From Pilatotrama ljubarskyi (Eukaryota; Basidiomycota; Agaricomycetes; Polyporales; Polyporaceae): a stretch of 61,736 nt of DNA. Under the pieces are notes generated by a model. It saw only the letters and a program-made list of their open reading frames with translations, did not search any database and had not been told where the DNA came from. The position numbers and the translations under genes are program-made. Where the stretch lies: NCBI GenBank assembly GCA_022385805.1, contig MU277724.1:1-61736 (forward strand), written 5' to 3'. Each line of letters begins with the position of its first letter. The stretch's first letter is position 1. Below, piece by piece: positions 14,576 to 26,039 of this stretch.

Positions 14576-14860
14576 TCACGCCCCTACCGGCCTCCCTCCC
14601 TTGTCACCCTTCGCCCCCCCGGTCGTCAAGATTGTCGCGACCTTTTCATTGCCATGTCTATCCAAGTCTGTTGGCAGCGTACGCCGCGGCTCGCCGAGGA
14701 TGAGACGTTTATACAAGACGACTGAGGGTGGCACGCCATCCGTGAGCGACCCCTGTGACACAGCACGAGGACAGGACGTACAGGATGTTGCGCCGATGAT
14801 CGGCAGCGTGAACATGATAGTGCGCCATCGCCGCGCCTGGGGCGTCAGCTTCGAGCTCAT
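14576..14860 (-). CDS. Small single-pass membrane protein (74 aa), possibly mitochondrial
   Basis: Two exons (14782-14860 and 14576-14721) separated by a 60-bp GTACGT...CTCAG intron join to 225 nt. The product reads MSSKLTPQARRWRTIMFTLP then IIGATSFVLYKRLILGEP and RRTLPTDLDRHGNEK. It has a short basic N-terminus, one hydrophobic helix (about residues 15-35), a basic flank and a hydrophilic glycine-rich tail. That layout resembles small mitochondrial inner-membrane assembly factors, but I cannot name the family. It converges with Mic10 212 bp away. Confidence 0.65.
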   Translation of the reverse strand: MSSKLTPQARRWRTIMFTLPIIGATSCTSCPRAVSQGSLTDGVPPSVVLYKRLILGEPRRTLPTDLDRHGNEKVATILTTGGAKGDKGGRPVGA

Positions 14861-14975
14861 CGTCGACGTTCCGATTCCCTCTGGAATCGGTTATCAGCAA
14901 CCCAGGTTTCGCGGGCGCACGTGATGTCGCGTACCACCCGGTTCGCGCCGTGGCTATGCCGGTGTATTCCGTTTC

Positions 14976-15465
14976 NNNNNNNNNNNNNNNNNNNNNNNNN
15001 NNNNNNNNNNNNNNNNNNNNNNNNNNNNNNNNNNNNNNNNNNNNNNNNNNNNNNNNNNNNNNNNNNNNNNNNNNNNNNNNNNNNNNNNNNNNNNNNNNNN
15101 NNNNNNNNNNNNNNNNNNNNNNNNNNNNNNNNNNNNNNNNNNNNNNNNNNNNNNNNNNNNNNNNNNNNNNNNNNNNNNNNNNNNNNNNNNNNNNNNNNNN
15201 NNNNNNNNNNNNNNNNNNNNNNNNNNNNNNNNNNNNNNNNNNNNNNNNNNNNNNNNNNNNNNNNNNNNNNNNNNNNNNNNNNNNNNNNNNNNNNNNNNNN
15301 NNNNNNNNNNNNNNNNNNNNNNNNNNNNNNNNNNNNNNNNNNNNNNNNNNNNNNNNNNNNNNNNNNNNNNNNNNNNNNNNNNNNNNNNNNNNNNNNNNNN
15401 NNNNNNNNNNNNNNNNNNNNNNNNNNNNNNNNNNNNNNNNNNNNNNNNNNNNNNNNNNNNNNNNN
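14976..15465. other. Assembly gap (490 N)
   Basis: A run of N lies upstream of the small membrane-protein gene and removes most of its promoter. Long open frames that cross the N run are artefacts. The true length is unknown. Confidence 0.99.
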
Positions 15466-16236
15466 GTCGACGGTACTACTCTCTGTCGCATACTGTACAG
15501 TTAACGCCCCATCTAGGCATCCACCCTCTTTGCAGTCTTCCTTACAGAATTGCAACCCGCAGATATGGTCTATCGTGAGATTCATGTTGTCACCACCCTT
15601 TCACCACCCATACCCGACCACTTCTCGAATCTCCGCTGCCTGACGGTGCCGCAACAACCCACCCAAATTTGCCTTGCAACCATAACTCCTCTCACTGTGT
15701 GCTTCCATGTAGTTTGTCCCCACTCCATTCTATATTGTTATGCAGCTGTGTCTGCCAACCACGAGACAGTACCGGGCACAGTACAGTCTGCAAGTGCTAA
15801 GCGCTAAGCTCCAAGCAGTCGGGGGGAATCGGTCTGAGCGTGCGCAGCTGCGCTCACTCACAAGTGTTGCTGCTCGCCGCCGTCCGTGTGCGAACCGCGA
15901 GGCGAGCCCCCGGCGCGCACCGGAAAGCCATAGGCGCCTGCGCCCTCCTGCAGCACGTGATGACCGCGTTTGTCAGGGCGTCGATCGCCGCCCGTCGGTG
16001 ACGTCGGTGCGCGGGCGAGCATCTGCGCCCGCCGCCACTGTGGCCCGTCCCCGTCTGGCCAGCCGCAAAATGGGACGAGGACGAAAATCGGAGGCAGCGA
16101 GCGAGCGAAAGAGGGCTTGCGCATGAACCACCATCTGCTGCTCCTCTCTCGCCTCCGCCTCCTCACACCGCATACAGCCACTCGGTCACCGACGCGCGCA
16201 CTGACTATCCTGGTTCGAGGTTCAGCAGCGATTGCG
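15466..16236. promoter_or_regulatory. Region upstream of UVE1
   Basis: A 771-bp stretch between the assembly gap and the UVE1 start. It turns pyrimidine-rich at about 16125-16170. A minus-strand open frame of 306 codons overlaps it and the first UVE1 exon but is a GC-rich shadow. No separate gene is seen. Confidence 0.45.
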
Positions 16237-18669
16237 ATGGCGCCGAAGAGGAAGAGGAGTGCGAGGGTGGCTACGACGCCCGAGCCCGTCGAGCCCGCAC
16301 CCACTGGCCCTGCGCTGGTGAGTAGCCCCGACGAGGCGCGGGCTCTCATACGCCGCGTTTCAGCGCGGAAGAAGAGAAAGGTGGTATACAGAGAGGAAGT
16401 GGCTATTGACGAAGAAGACGGTCCCGAGTCACAGTCAAGGGAAGATGCTGGTTTCGAAAGTCCTTTGACAGAATTGAACGATGATGTGCCTGCGGAAGCG
16501 AGCCCGAAGAAGAAAGGCACTCGGCGCAAGAAGAACACAGAGCCTGTAGTGTATGATATTCCACCAGTCGAGACCAAGACGACGACCTTCCGGGGTGAGT
16601 CGGCGTGGGTTTCCACGCTCATTGGACGCGCCCTGAGTATCCAAGTATTCACGGTTGTATGAACAGGGCGACTTGGATATGCATGCCTGAATACCGTTCT
16701 GCGAGCGATGAAGCCAGAGCCTGTCTTCTGCTCGCGAACATTACGAATCGACACAATCCTGAAGCCTGAGTTCGGCATGGACTACTGCAAAGAGCTCGGC
16801 CGTCGTAACGCGGAGGATCTCGCGAGACTTATCCAGGTATGTGCCTACGCTGTTGCGACAGCCGCACGGATATAGACTATGTCGGCAGTGGAACGAAGAA
16901 AATCATATCAGGTTTCTCCGTGTATCGTCGGAGATGTTCCCATTCGCTTCGCACGATAAGTATGGTTACACACTCGAGTACGCAGAAAATGAACTCAAGG
17001 CGAGTGGACATCTCATCGTTATGTATCTTACACTAATGGATAACTGCTGCAGGCGGCAGGCGACCTTGCGAAGAAATATGGTCACCGGCTTACTACGCAT
17101 CCTGGCCAAGTACTTTATCACTATATTTCAACACGTTCTCCACGTTGATATTCAGCGCTGTTCAGTTCACTCAATTAGGTTCTCCTCGAGACGTAGTAGT
17201 AGAAGCTGCACTTCGAGACCTGGATTGTGAGCTTGAATCGAAATACCGAGTATGCAGCCAGTCATTCACATACATTGCAGATCATTGCCAAATGTTCCGT
17301 CTCATGGGTCTTGACCAGGATAGCGTCATGATCATACACATGGGGGTACGTACTTGTAGTTTTCGAGTAGTACCGTATCTCATCCGTGCGGTTGTTTAGG
17401 GTATGTTTGGTGACAAGCAGGCTACCATCGAGCGTTTCAAAGAGGTATATCGGACACGGCTTACCGACGAGATGCGCGCCCGACTGGTGCTCGAGAACGA
17501 TGAGGTGAGCTTGCACCATCCCGGTAGCCGTATCCAGGCTAAGTATGACGGGGCAGATGTGCTACAATGCGGATGATCTATTGCCGGTGTGCGAAGAGCT
17601 CGACATTCCGCTCGTGGTGAGTGAGCGTCCATGATCCTTCCACAGGACCAGCATTAATCACAACCCCTAGTTCGATTATCATCACAACTGGATATATGTA
17701 CGCTTGCGACGCTGCCTTCCCCTTCTCAAGATGTCCTGACTGGGAACGATGCAGCCCTCGGAGCAGCCCATCCCGGAACTCATTGAACGCATCAACGCGA
17801 TCTGGCATCGCAAGGGCATCAAGCCCAAACAGCATCTCTCCTCACCATGTCCGGGGGCAGAAACTGTCATGGAGAAGCGCAAGCACGCTGACCGGTGCTA
17901 CGAGCTTCCAGCCGAGTTGCCGGACTACATGGACCTCATGATCGAGGTGAGCTTAGACCCTCCTCCAGCTTTTCCCTCAGACGCTGAGCACGATGGCGCC
18001 TCAGGCGAAAGACAAAGAGCAGGCTGTATTCCATCTGTATAGGGTATACAATCTGCACCCCGTCATACACGAGAACCTGCGCCCCGAGAAGCCTGCGAAG
18101 CCGTTCCCGCGCATGCTGAAGGAGGAAGCTGCCGCTCAGGCCGTAGTCGATGACGCTGCGACGCCGCGTAAAAGAACGCGCGCGGGAGCCAAATCTGAAG
18201 AGCTGCCCGGTGAGCCCTTCTTTAGTCCTCGGACGCGCTCGGGAATGGAAGACTCACTATATCCCACAGAGACGCTGGAACTTCTTGAGACAGGGGTAGC
18301 TGAGGAGCCCAAGGATCTCGAAGACGGAGCGGAACCTGACGACGACGATGGCAACGCGGGTCCTATTGAAGGATCCGCCAAGTCGGCGAAGGGACGACGC
18401 AAGAGAAACGTGAAGCGTGCGCGGGTCAAGACTGAAGTCGAGACCACGGAGGACCTGCACGTCGTTGAGCTTGTTGTCGTGGCCAACACAGGTTCTGGAC
18501 CCACGGCGAATCAGACTTCGCCGTTGTCCGACACGACGATCAAGCGTGCTCCAAGGAAGAAGCTGGCGAAGAAAGGTATGTGGATCTCTTCGGTACCGCA
18601 GACTGCGTCTGATGTATACTCCGATCGTAAGTTTCAGCCGCTGCTGAGGAGGTCGAAGTTCAAGCTTAG
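16237..18669 (+). CDS. UVE1: UV-damage endonuclease Uve1 (UvdE/UVDE family)
   Basis: Metal-dependent endonuclease that nicks DNA 5' of UV photoproducts and other distortions. A basic Lys/Arg-rich N-terminal region (MAPKRKRSARVATTPEP onward) leads to the TIM-barrel catalytic domain spread over several exons: RLGYACLNTVLRAMKPEPVF, WNEENHIRFLRVSSEMFPF, KKYGHRLTTHPGQ, FTQLGSPRDVVVEAALRDL, SVMIIHMG, GMFGDKQATIERFKE, RLVLENDE, YNADDLLPVCEELDIPLV, FDYHHNWIYPSEQPIPEL. HPGQ, HMGG, ENDE and DYHH hold metal-binding residues of the family. After KDKEQAVFHLYRVYNLHPVI comes a long charged C-terminal extension ending AAAEEVEVQA after a last intron. N- and C-terminal tails probably carry nuclear localisation signals. 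Confidence 0.94.
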
Positions 18670-18848
18670 ATATCTACGAATTCGCAGACATGTCGCACCA
18701 TCATATCGGCTGGGATTTGTGATACGAGTATTATTATCGGATAAATGGGGATATGGTACACAATGGTAATGAAGATCTCGTACAACACACAGCGCGTGCA
18801 AGTCCCCAGTGAAGCGAAACATCTCACGGACATTCTCCATATTTCCGC

Positions 18849-21800
18849 TCATCGTCGGTTGCCCACCTCGTCGATATCATAGACACGGATGAGCTTGTCC
18901 GGCGACGTGTCGACGACGTGGAACGTGTCTGTTGTAGTGACGACCATCTGGTTGTTGGACTCTAGGGCCTCGACGCGCGCCTCGACACCCTTCTTGGGGC
19001 CCGTGAGGATTATGACGATTTCCCCGCTCTGCTCCGGATGCACGGGCCAGAGGTACTGCACCGGCACGGGGAGGATAGGCGTCAGAGGGTCGACGGGGTT
19101 GAAGAAGCGCACACGCGCGGTCGACTCGAACGCGTCGTTGTGCGTGTCGAACACGGACAGGACGACGCCCTGCTTGCCCTCGAAGTCGCCGCCGTACCAG
19201 TGCCCGAACGAGCCGCGCACCTCGACGACGAGGCCGCGCTTCTGCGAGAACTCGGGCTCGAGCAGCCATTTGGGCGGCAGCTCTGCGGGGCGCGACAAGT
19301 TCCCATGAGGCTGAGGATGGAGGGCAGAGGTTGCGGAGGACTCACCGAATGTTGGCTGTAGGTTGCCGTAGCTGCCGCTCATGATGCCCGGCGTCTGCGG
19401 ATACGCACCTCCCGCGGGCGTTTGGTACTCGAACGGTGTCTGCATGGACGAATACGGCGCGGGTGTCGGCGCTGCACCAGGAGTGAACGCCGCGAAAGGT
19501 GTTGGCGCAGCGTCCCAGCTCGTCGGCCGGCCAGGCGTCAGGCCTCCTGCGGCCCATGCAGAGGAGCCACCCCCATTGGCGTAGGGATTTGGTGTCCGAG
19601 ATGACGAGTTCCACGCTGGGGTCTTGCCACCTTGGTTGTAGGGGTTTGGTGTGCGCGCCGTGGCGTCCCAAGCTGGCGTCTTTTCTGCATAAGGGTTAGG
19701 TGTCTTTGACGACGCCATCCATGCGGGTGTACGGCTGTCGCTGTAGGGGTTGGGCGTCCGCCCTGTCTGGCCCCAGGCTGGTGTTCGCCCACCCTGATTG
19801 TACGGATTGGGTGTTTGGCCGCCAAAGCCGCCAGTACGCGGAGGTCCCATGGGAGCGAAGGACTTCTCGAGAGGTTCTAAGCTACCGTCCGGGCTGGTAG
19901 TTGATGATTAGCGGTTTCTGTCGGTGTAGAGCACATAGAATGAACTCACTTTCTCCGACGTATCTTCTCCTTGTCGATCGTTATGACCTTGTTACCAGTC
20001 AGCAGCTCCACACGAGCGTGCGGCCCGTTTGTGTCCTTGATCGTGCCGACGTAGCCCTTGCTTGGGCCCTTGATGACCGTGACAGTAACGCCGATGAGCC
20101 TGTCCCGAGGACCGCGTCCAATGTTCCCGGAGCCGACCATACCACCCGCGCCGCCACTCAGTGCCGGGTTCATCTTGGACAAATCGGTGCTACCGAGTTT
20201 CATGAGGTTACCCTTCGGGGCTAATGATGCCAGCGAACGAGCGCGCGTGACGAAGACACCACCGTTCTCAGGGTAGTCACGGTTGTGCAAGAACGCATAG
20301 TAGGATTGGTGAGTGTGCAGTACGCGACCTTTCCGGCCCTGAGGAAAAGGTTGAGCAACGGAACGCAGAACGACGGCTGGGCTACCTACCTCTCCGTCGA
20401 TCTCCTTGACGTTGTCACCAATCCGCAGCTCGTGTCCCTCGGAGTCGGTGGCAATCGCTCTGTTCGAGTCGCGGCGCATTGTTATTTGATGTGGCTGTAC
20501 AAGCCGAACCTGACCGTTCTGATCCAATACCCGGAACGAGTCGCGCTCGGTCTTGAAGATTACACCGACGGTTTGTTGACTGAGCAAAGATGAGCGGCGA
20601 GAGAGGAGGGTAAAACAAAACCGACTTACTCGATCTGGACCAGGTCGTGTAGTTCGTAGTTTCCTACGATGTTCGTGCCCGTGCCAACTTCGGCAGCTTC
20701 ACGCAAGTCTTTGGAGAAGACCGACACCTATACAAACCGCTGTTAGTGGTAAACCTAGCACAAACAGGGAGATACACACCTCCTGCATGGTCATGTCAGA
20801 AAGGAAGGTGACGACATTGTCCATCACCGACACGACGAGACCGGTCTCGTCCGCGTTCTTGCCAGTCATGACCTTGACATGGTCTCCGGGCTTGAAACGC
20901 TTCCGCACGCTCCGGGCAGGAAGTTGGATCCTCTGGCCATCAAAGTCGACGCCAACCGGCTCGATCGTGACAATATCTCCTTCGATACTGTGGACGGTAC
21001 CGTGCACACCGGCCTGCTCGCCCTCGAAGACCTCGACGTGGTCACCTGGTTGGAGCACCGAGATAGCAGCCTTGCGAGACGCCTCTGCGATGATTGACAG
21101 ATCCACGTTGGACTCGTTTTCGGTGCCGTCTTGACCACGCGTGAAGCGAGTGATCTCGTCCAGAGTGGGATTGACATCGTCCAACTGCAGCGCCGTCAGG
21201 CGGAAGTCCTTCTCGATGAACCCGTCCTTGTACGTGTCGTTTTGGAACACGTAGACTTGGTTCCGCTTCGAGACGGCTTTCCGGCCGTACACCTTAACGA
21301 CCTCCTCGTAATTGAAGAAGCGCTGTGGCGGACGCATGCTGAAGGACGAAACTCCGGCACCTCCCTTCTTCCGTTTCCTGCCGTCGATCGCGGCGTCGTC
21401 CTTGGGATTCAGGTCAATTCGAGGGATGAACTTGAGCCCAACCTCCTCGCCGTTCTCCGTGATGTCCATGACCTGAGCGAGGTCGCCCTGGTACTTGCCG
21501 CGCTTGATGCGTACCCAGGTGCCGGGGGTGACGGTGAGCTCCTGCTGTTTGATTTGCAGAAGACTCGCCATCTCTTCAATGGGGACCAGGTTTATGCCGC
21601 GGCTGGGGAATACGCCGACGAGACCGTTGATGGCTTCGCTCACTTGTTTCGCGCTGCGTGCTTCGACATAGATCATACCCGGTAACGAGTCGCGCTGGAA
21701 CGCGGAGAGGATTTGTAGTGGGCGGTTGGAGTACTCCAGGTCGATCGCTTTTCGCATGAGACTGAAGACGATGTCTCTCTCCTTCCCCGGCTACGGAGGA

Positions 21801-22547
21801 GTGGGTTAGAGCTAGTCCGCGACGAAGGAACGGCGTACGACGTACCCTGACTCGGACTTGCCACAGATTTGCGTCATGGACGGATGGCATGAGCAACCGC
21901 TGAGGGACATCACTCATCTCCCCGGTGTACCGCACAGCAGTCCGTCTGTAGCGTTGGCTAATGTCTTCTGCGACTTGTTCCAAATCACGGTCGTCCATCT
22001 CGCGCACTCGTCTGTCGTAGCGAGCGTGGTCGGCTGCCCTGCGGACCAAGTCATAGTCCTCTTCTCCTTCAACTCCAGTATCCGCGATGAATTCGTCTAT
22101 GATTGGTGCTAGTCAGCGCGGTCGAGGAGTGCGAGGGTAATGTACCACTGTACCTCGCGCATACTCATCTTCGTCCTCCTCCTCATCTTCATCCTCATCT
22201 ACCTCGGCTTCAACATCTAGGAAACGGTTGACGGCAGGACGCTTGTGCTTGTGCTAGGAGAGGCATGAGGTTATATTCGCCTCGCGCGAGAGAGCCTCCA
22301 AGGTATAGACATCACATACCTTCGCGCGCTTCTTGCCACGCTCCATGCCCTCGTCCTCCTCGTCCTCCTCATCGTCTTCGTCGTCTTCCTCCTCATCGTC
22401 CTCTTCCTCTTCTTCTTCGTCCTCTTCTTCCTCCTCCCGTCTTGAATGTTTCCTCGGACGCTCCTCACGCTCCTCACGGTCGTCGTGTTCGTCGTGTTCG
22501 TCGCCGACTTGGTTGTTGAATACGTTCTCGTCTTCCACGTCAGACAT
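18849..22547 (-). CDS. SPT5: Transcription elongation factor Spt5
   Basis: With Spt4 it forms the DSIF clamp on RNA polymerase II. It starts MSDVEDENVFNNQVGDEHD, followed by a very acidic low-complexity region (about 22440-22340 and 22200-22150). Next come an NGN domain (PLQILSAFQRDSLPGMIYVE, VSEAINGLVGVFPSRGINLV) and several KOW modules (TPGTWVRIKRGKYQGDLAQV, LQPGDHVEVFEGEQAGVHGT, FKPGDHVKVMTGKNADETGL, VTVIKGPSKGYVGTIKDTNG). The C-terminal repeat region has five TPNPY units alternating with TPAW units, the basidiomycete form of the phosphorylated CTR. A final KOW (VVEVRGSFGHWYGGDFEGKQ, IILTGPKKGVEARVEALES) ends DIDEVGNRR. Start and stop codons are clear. Confidence 0.96.
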
Positions 22548-22834
22548 CGTGAGAGAGGGCGAAGTGGCGAGCGAAGTGGTGGTATGAATGTAAGATGGCG
22601 AGTCTCTACCAGTGAGTGCGCAGAGAGCGATACACAAGTGCCACAGTATGGATCGCCGACAGTAGCAACAGGCAAGCAATTAGTACTCCGACTACTCTCC
22701 GCACCACGGAGATCGAAGGACTTCCAATCTCGTTCAACTCTGACGCAAGGCCGATGTAACTCTTCCCTCAATTGAACTCTCGGCCTCTGTGGCGTCTTCG
22801 ACTTTGGACACCATCTCTGAGGTTGTTTAGAACG

Positions 22835-24666
22835 ATGAGCAGCCTTGCGCAATTCAGCGATCTCCCTGTCGAGTTGCTCCCTCTCGTGGTGCAGCACATC
22901 GTACGGCCAAGCCATCTCGCAACCCTCTGTCTGGTAAACAAGACATTCTACACATTCGCAGTGCCGCAGCTCTATGAGCGCGTCTTCATGCACGCATGGC
23001 ACAAGGAAGGCAAAGCCAAGGCACGTCCTCGCGTTCCTTGCCAGAGGTGAGAGTGAGAGCTCAACAAGCGGGTCAGGTTATCAAACTATTTAGAACCTTG
23101 GCTGACTACCCACGTTTGGCTGAGTTGGTACAAGCACTCGGTAGGTTTCCACTATCCTGCACGGTTCCCGAGCATCCACGGGCCAGAATGTGGACCTAGC
23201 TCGCTGCGTGCTTACTGCTTAGGCCGGCATCGTTGCTCTCGTCTCACCCTTAGCTCTTCAAGATGCTCACTGGAAACACAGTTATACGCGACTTTCCCAA
23301 AGCTCTCCAGTCCGAAGAACACGACACCATTCTTGAGCTGTGCCTGAATGGTATCCGCAATTGCAAGAATCTCGGGGCTTGCACCTGGACACGACATGGC
23401 TCTCTCACTTCTCGCGTCCTGGAGACGCTCGTCGACTGCCCAAGACTCAGGGAGCTAGAGGTCAATGGCCAGCACAACAACTATTACGATCCTCGTATTC
23501 TTACTCGGTTTACACATCTGTGGAGACTGTCTCTGATCATGCCGAGCGGTCTCGTCATCGACACCTTACCACTGTGGACCCAGAACACCCAGGAGACGCT
23601 GCAATACTTGGGCCTGATCTGCAAGGCGAGCTTTCTTGGCCCTTGACGCTCTGCAATGGATTAATCTGAGCGACTGGCCAGTCCTCTACACGCGTCACAG
23701 ATCGGGTATTGCAGAATATCGCACCTAACGTCCCCAATCTGGAGTACTTCTACCTTGTCGGCTGTCCCAAAGTGACCCATGAAGGACTATGGGTGGTCGT
23801 CTCTGCTGTTTACAGGGGCATTGTCGGCCTCGGCATGGAGGGACTGTCGACGGCATTCGTACGCAGGTTTGGTTCGAGATCCTTGACACAACGTCTGACA
23901 GGCACACTAGGACATGGCTGCCTTCAGTGAGCGCTGCAACAGGGCGGGAACGCTCTCTCGTCTGCGCTCGATCACCCTGACCGTCGACGAACATACGTCT
24001 CTCAATGAATGGCAGCAACACGTGCTCAGCCTCCTCTCTAACGCGCCTCTGCAGCAGTTCCACATCTCGACTATAGGAGGGCATGTCAACCACCGGTTGA
24101 GCGATGACTTCTGCAGGGCGATCGTGACTGCACACGGCAGCCGTCTTACGCGATTTTCGGTCCACCGCATGCGCATGAGCATCGTCACAATTGCCGATAT
24201 TTGCGCTCGGTGCACCGCACTGCAGCAGCTTTTCATCGTTGTTGAGCAGAAGGACCTGGTGAGCAGTTGCTCTTAGATGGCATACCTCAGTCCGACGTCC
24301 CCTCACCGCGCCCTAAGGATGCTCTGGGACCCTGTCTAGCCCAAGCGTCGAGGTTACGTGCCGTCCATGTCAACAGGCCCCTCGACTTCGGCTCTGAGGA
24401 CGTCCCAAAGCAGTCATACGACAAGATCCTTGCCATCGCTCGTCAGTGCAAACCAAGCGTCAAGCAGTTTGGCTTCAATACACGCGTCTTCCAGGTTCGT
24501 CCACGCAGGGGATCTCCCGTCGGGCAACCATCATTCATCCGGGACATGGCTTGTAGGTGGAACGATCAGTGCAGGTCGGGGAAGATGGGTCTGTTCGGAC
24601 TGAAGTGGCTCTGTCGCCTTACGAGAATCCGGAGATCCCAGAGCAATTTCTTGTCGTACGGACTTG
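22835..24666 (+). CDS. F-box protein with leucine-rich-repeat-like C-terminal region
   Basis: Probable substrate receptor for an SCF ubiquitin ligase. The start MSSLAQFSDLPVELLPLVV opens an F-box (about residues 8-45: LPVELLPLVVQHI, HLATLCLVNKTFYTFAVPQL). Exons with irregular LRR-like content follow: VIKLFRTLADYPRLAELVQA, FTHLWRLSLIMPSGL, VLQNIAPNVPNLEYFYLVGC, LRSITLTVDEHTSLNEWQQH, CTALQQLFIVVEQKDL and a final exon ending PEIPEQFLVVRT. About eight short introns. Such F-box/LRR genes are abundant in Agaricomycetes and the target is unknown. Confidence 0.8.
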
Positions 24667-25128
24667 AACGTTGGAGTTTTGACGAGCACGTCTTGTCGAC
24701 CGCGAGCGATCAGTCAGATGCGCGATGTTGGATTGTTGACGCCCTTCTTCGGGGATGGCGAGCCTTTCGTGATCGTGGACTCGGAATCCTCCGCATACAC
24801 CGTTCTGTTCTCCTGCGATCTCAAGTTTCCCATGCGAAGTACCGAATACGCTGTCATCCTGATTCTTGTGCTACTGCTTCTGATGATCACAAAGGTAAGT
24901 GGACGCCGCCTGATATGCAGAACCCCAAGGCTGACAGGCATAGCTGACCGACCACGATGCAAGTGTGCGGCGTGCGCATTCATGGCCGAGACCAGACCCC
25001 TATAAAACCCTGCCGGCGTATTGGACACTAACAGTGCGGCGAGTCCCCCTTCGTGACCTCCCCTAGGTATGTACGCCAAGCTGGTGCAGCACCCTGCGGA
25101 CTGGTTTCCGTAGAAATGCGTACGCTGA
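24667..25128. other. Intergenic region, F-box gene to DUF302 gene
   Basis: Open frames here (for example about 24720-24900, with a hydrophobic stretch VILILVLLLLMITK) are not joined to any recognisable protein. The stretch includes the promoter of the DUF302 gene. I see no gene. Confidence 0.4.
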
Positions 25129-25768
25129 ATGGTGGCCGCTCAGTTGATCGATATGACCAAGAGCGTCGTCGAGTACACCGGCAGGCGCGTCACTTACCAG
25201 ACCTCACTGCCATTCGCGGAGGTCGCTGCGCGACTCGAGAAGGAGCTCAACAAGCCCAAGGGCGGCGCAGCACTGTTCCACGTCCTCGGCACCGCCAAGT
25301 CCAAGGCTGAGCTCGAGCGCGGCATCGCGGAGTTGACCGGCGGGCGCGATTTCATGTACGTGGAGCTCCTCGCAAAGACTGCATGTATCTGCCAGGCCAT
25401 ACGCGATACGAGTACTGACATACCTGATCGTCAGATATTTTGGAGAGATCGCGCACCACCGCTGGCTCGGCACGTATACGGGGTCGTCCGACACGCGTCG
25501 AACAGCCGTCTACACGTTCGGCAACCCACTCATCGCCCAGACAATGTTGCAGCGCGACCTCGCGGCGGGCCTACACATTCCCCCGAAGCTATTGCTGCTC
25601 GAGAATGCGGACGGAAGCGGGACGAGCGTCATCTATGACGACCCCTCCTCAATAATTCCTGTGTTCCAACACGGCCAGGATATCGACGAGGAGCTGAAGA
25701 AGGCTGCGGAAGGGCTGAGTGTTAAGGTCGAAGCCCTGGTCGAGGCTATAGTCAGGGAGGCATCGTAA
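25129..25768 (+). CDS. DUF302-domain protein
   Basis: Two exons joined by an intron of about 70 bp (donor GTACGT near 25356, acceptor just before 25434). The start is MVAAQLIDMTKSVVEYTGRR. The body shows FAEVAARLEKELNKPKG, ALFHVLGTAKSKAELERGI, DF/IYFGEIAHHRWLGTYTG across the splice, RRTAVYTFGNPLIAQTMLQR, LHIPPKLLLLENADGSGTSV and YDDPSSIIPVF. The pattern YxFGNPxIAxxM with 'PxxLLLxE' and 'YDxPS' fits the DUF302 (TT1751-like) fold known from bacteria and fungi. Function unknown; about 188 aa and likely cytosolic. Confidence 0.8.
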
Positions 25769-26039
25769 CAGTCGGTTGAGGCTTTATAGATCCAGATGAC
25801 GACAATATCGTATGGGTCACGCCGCTCACTATTGGTCTACAAGCGTGTGTTGCCAATAGCCCATTCACATGGTGAAACCAGTTGCTCTAATGGAGGGGTC
25901 CGTTCTTCGACAATAACAGGATGCTGCGGCCCCAGCGGCACACAGTGATCTTTGTGGTCCGAACCTTGGTAACCCTGTGTGGGAAGTCTACAAGATGCGC
26001 GGGTCCCCTCGTCAAGGGCTGACACGATGTACGTATCTA

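Noticed and set aside
14709..15643. Long frames across the N run
   Set aside because: They are open only because undetermined bases hide stops.
15858..16778. 306-codon minus-strand frame
   Set aside because: Overlaps the start and first exons of UVE1, which is supported by family motifs; no similarity of its own.
22333..22587. Plus-strand poly-serine frame
   Set aside because: Mirror image of the Asp/Glu-rich N-terminus of Spt5 on the other strand.
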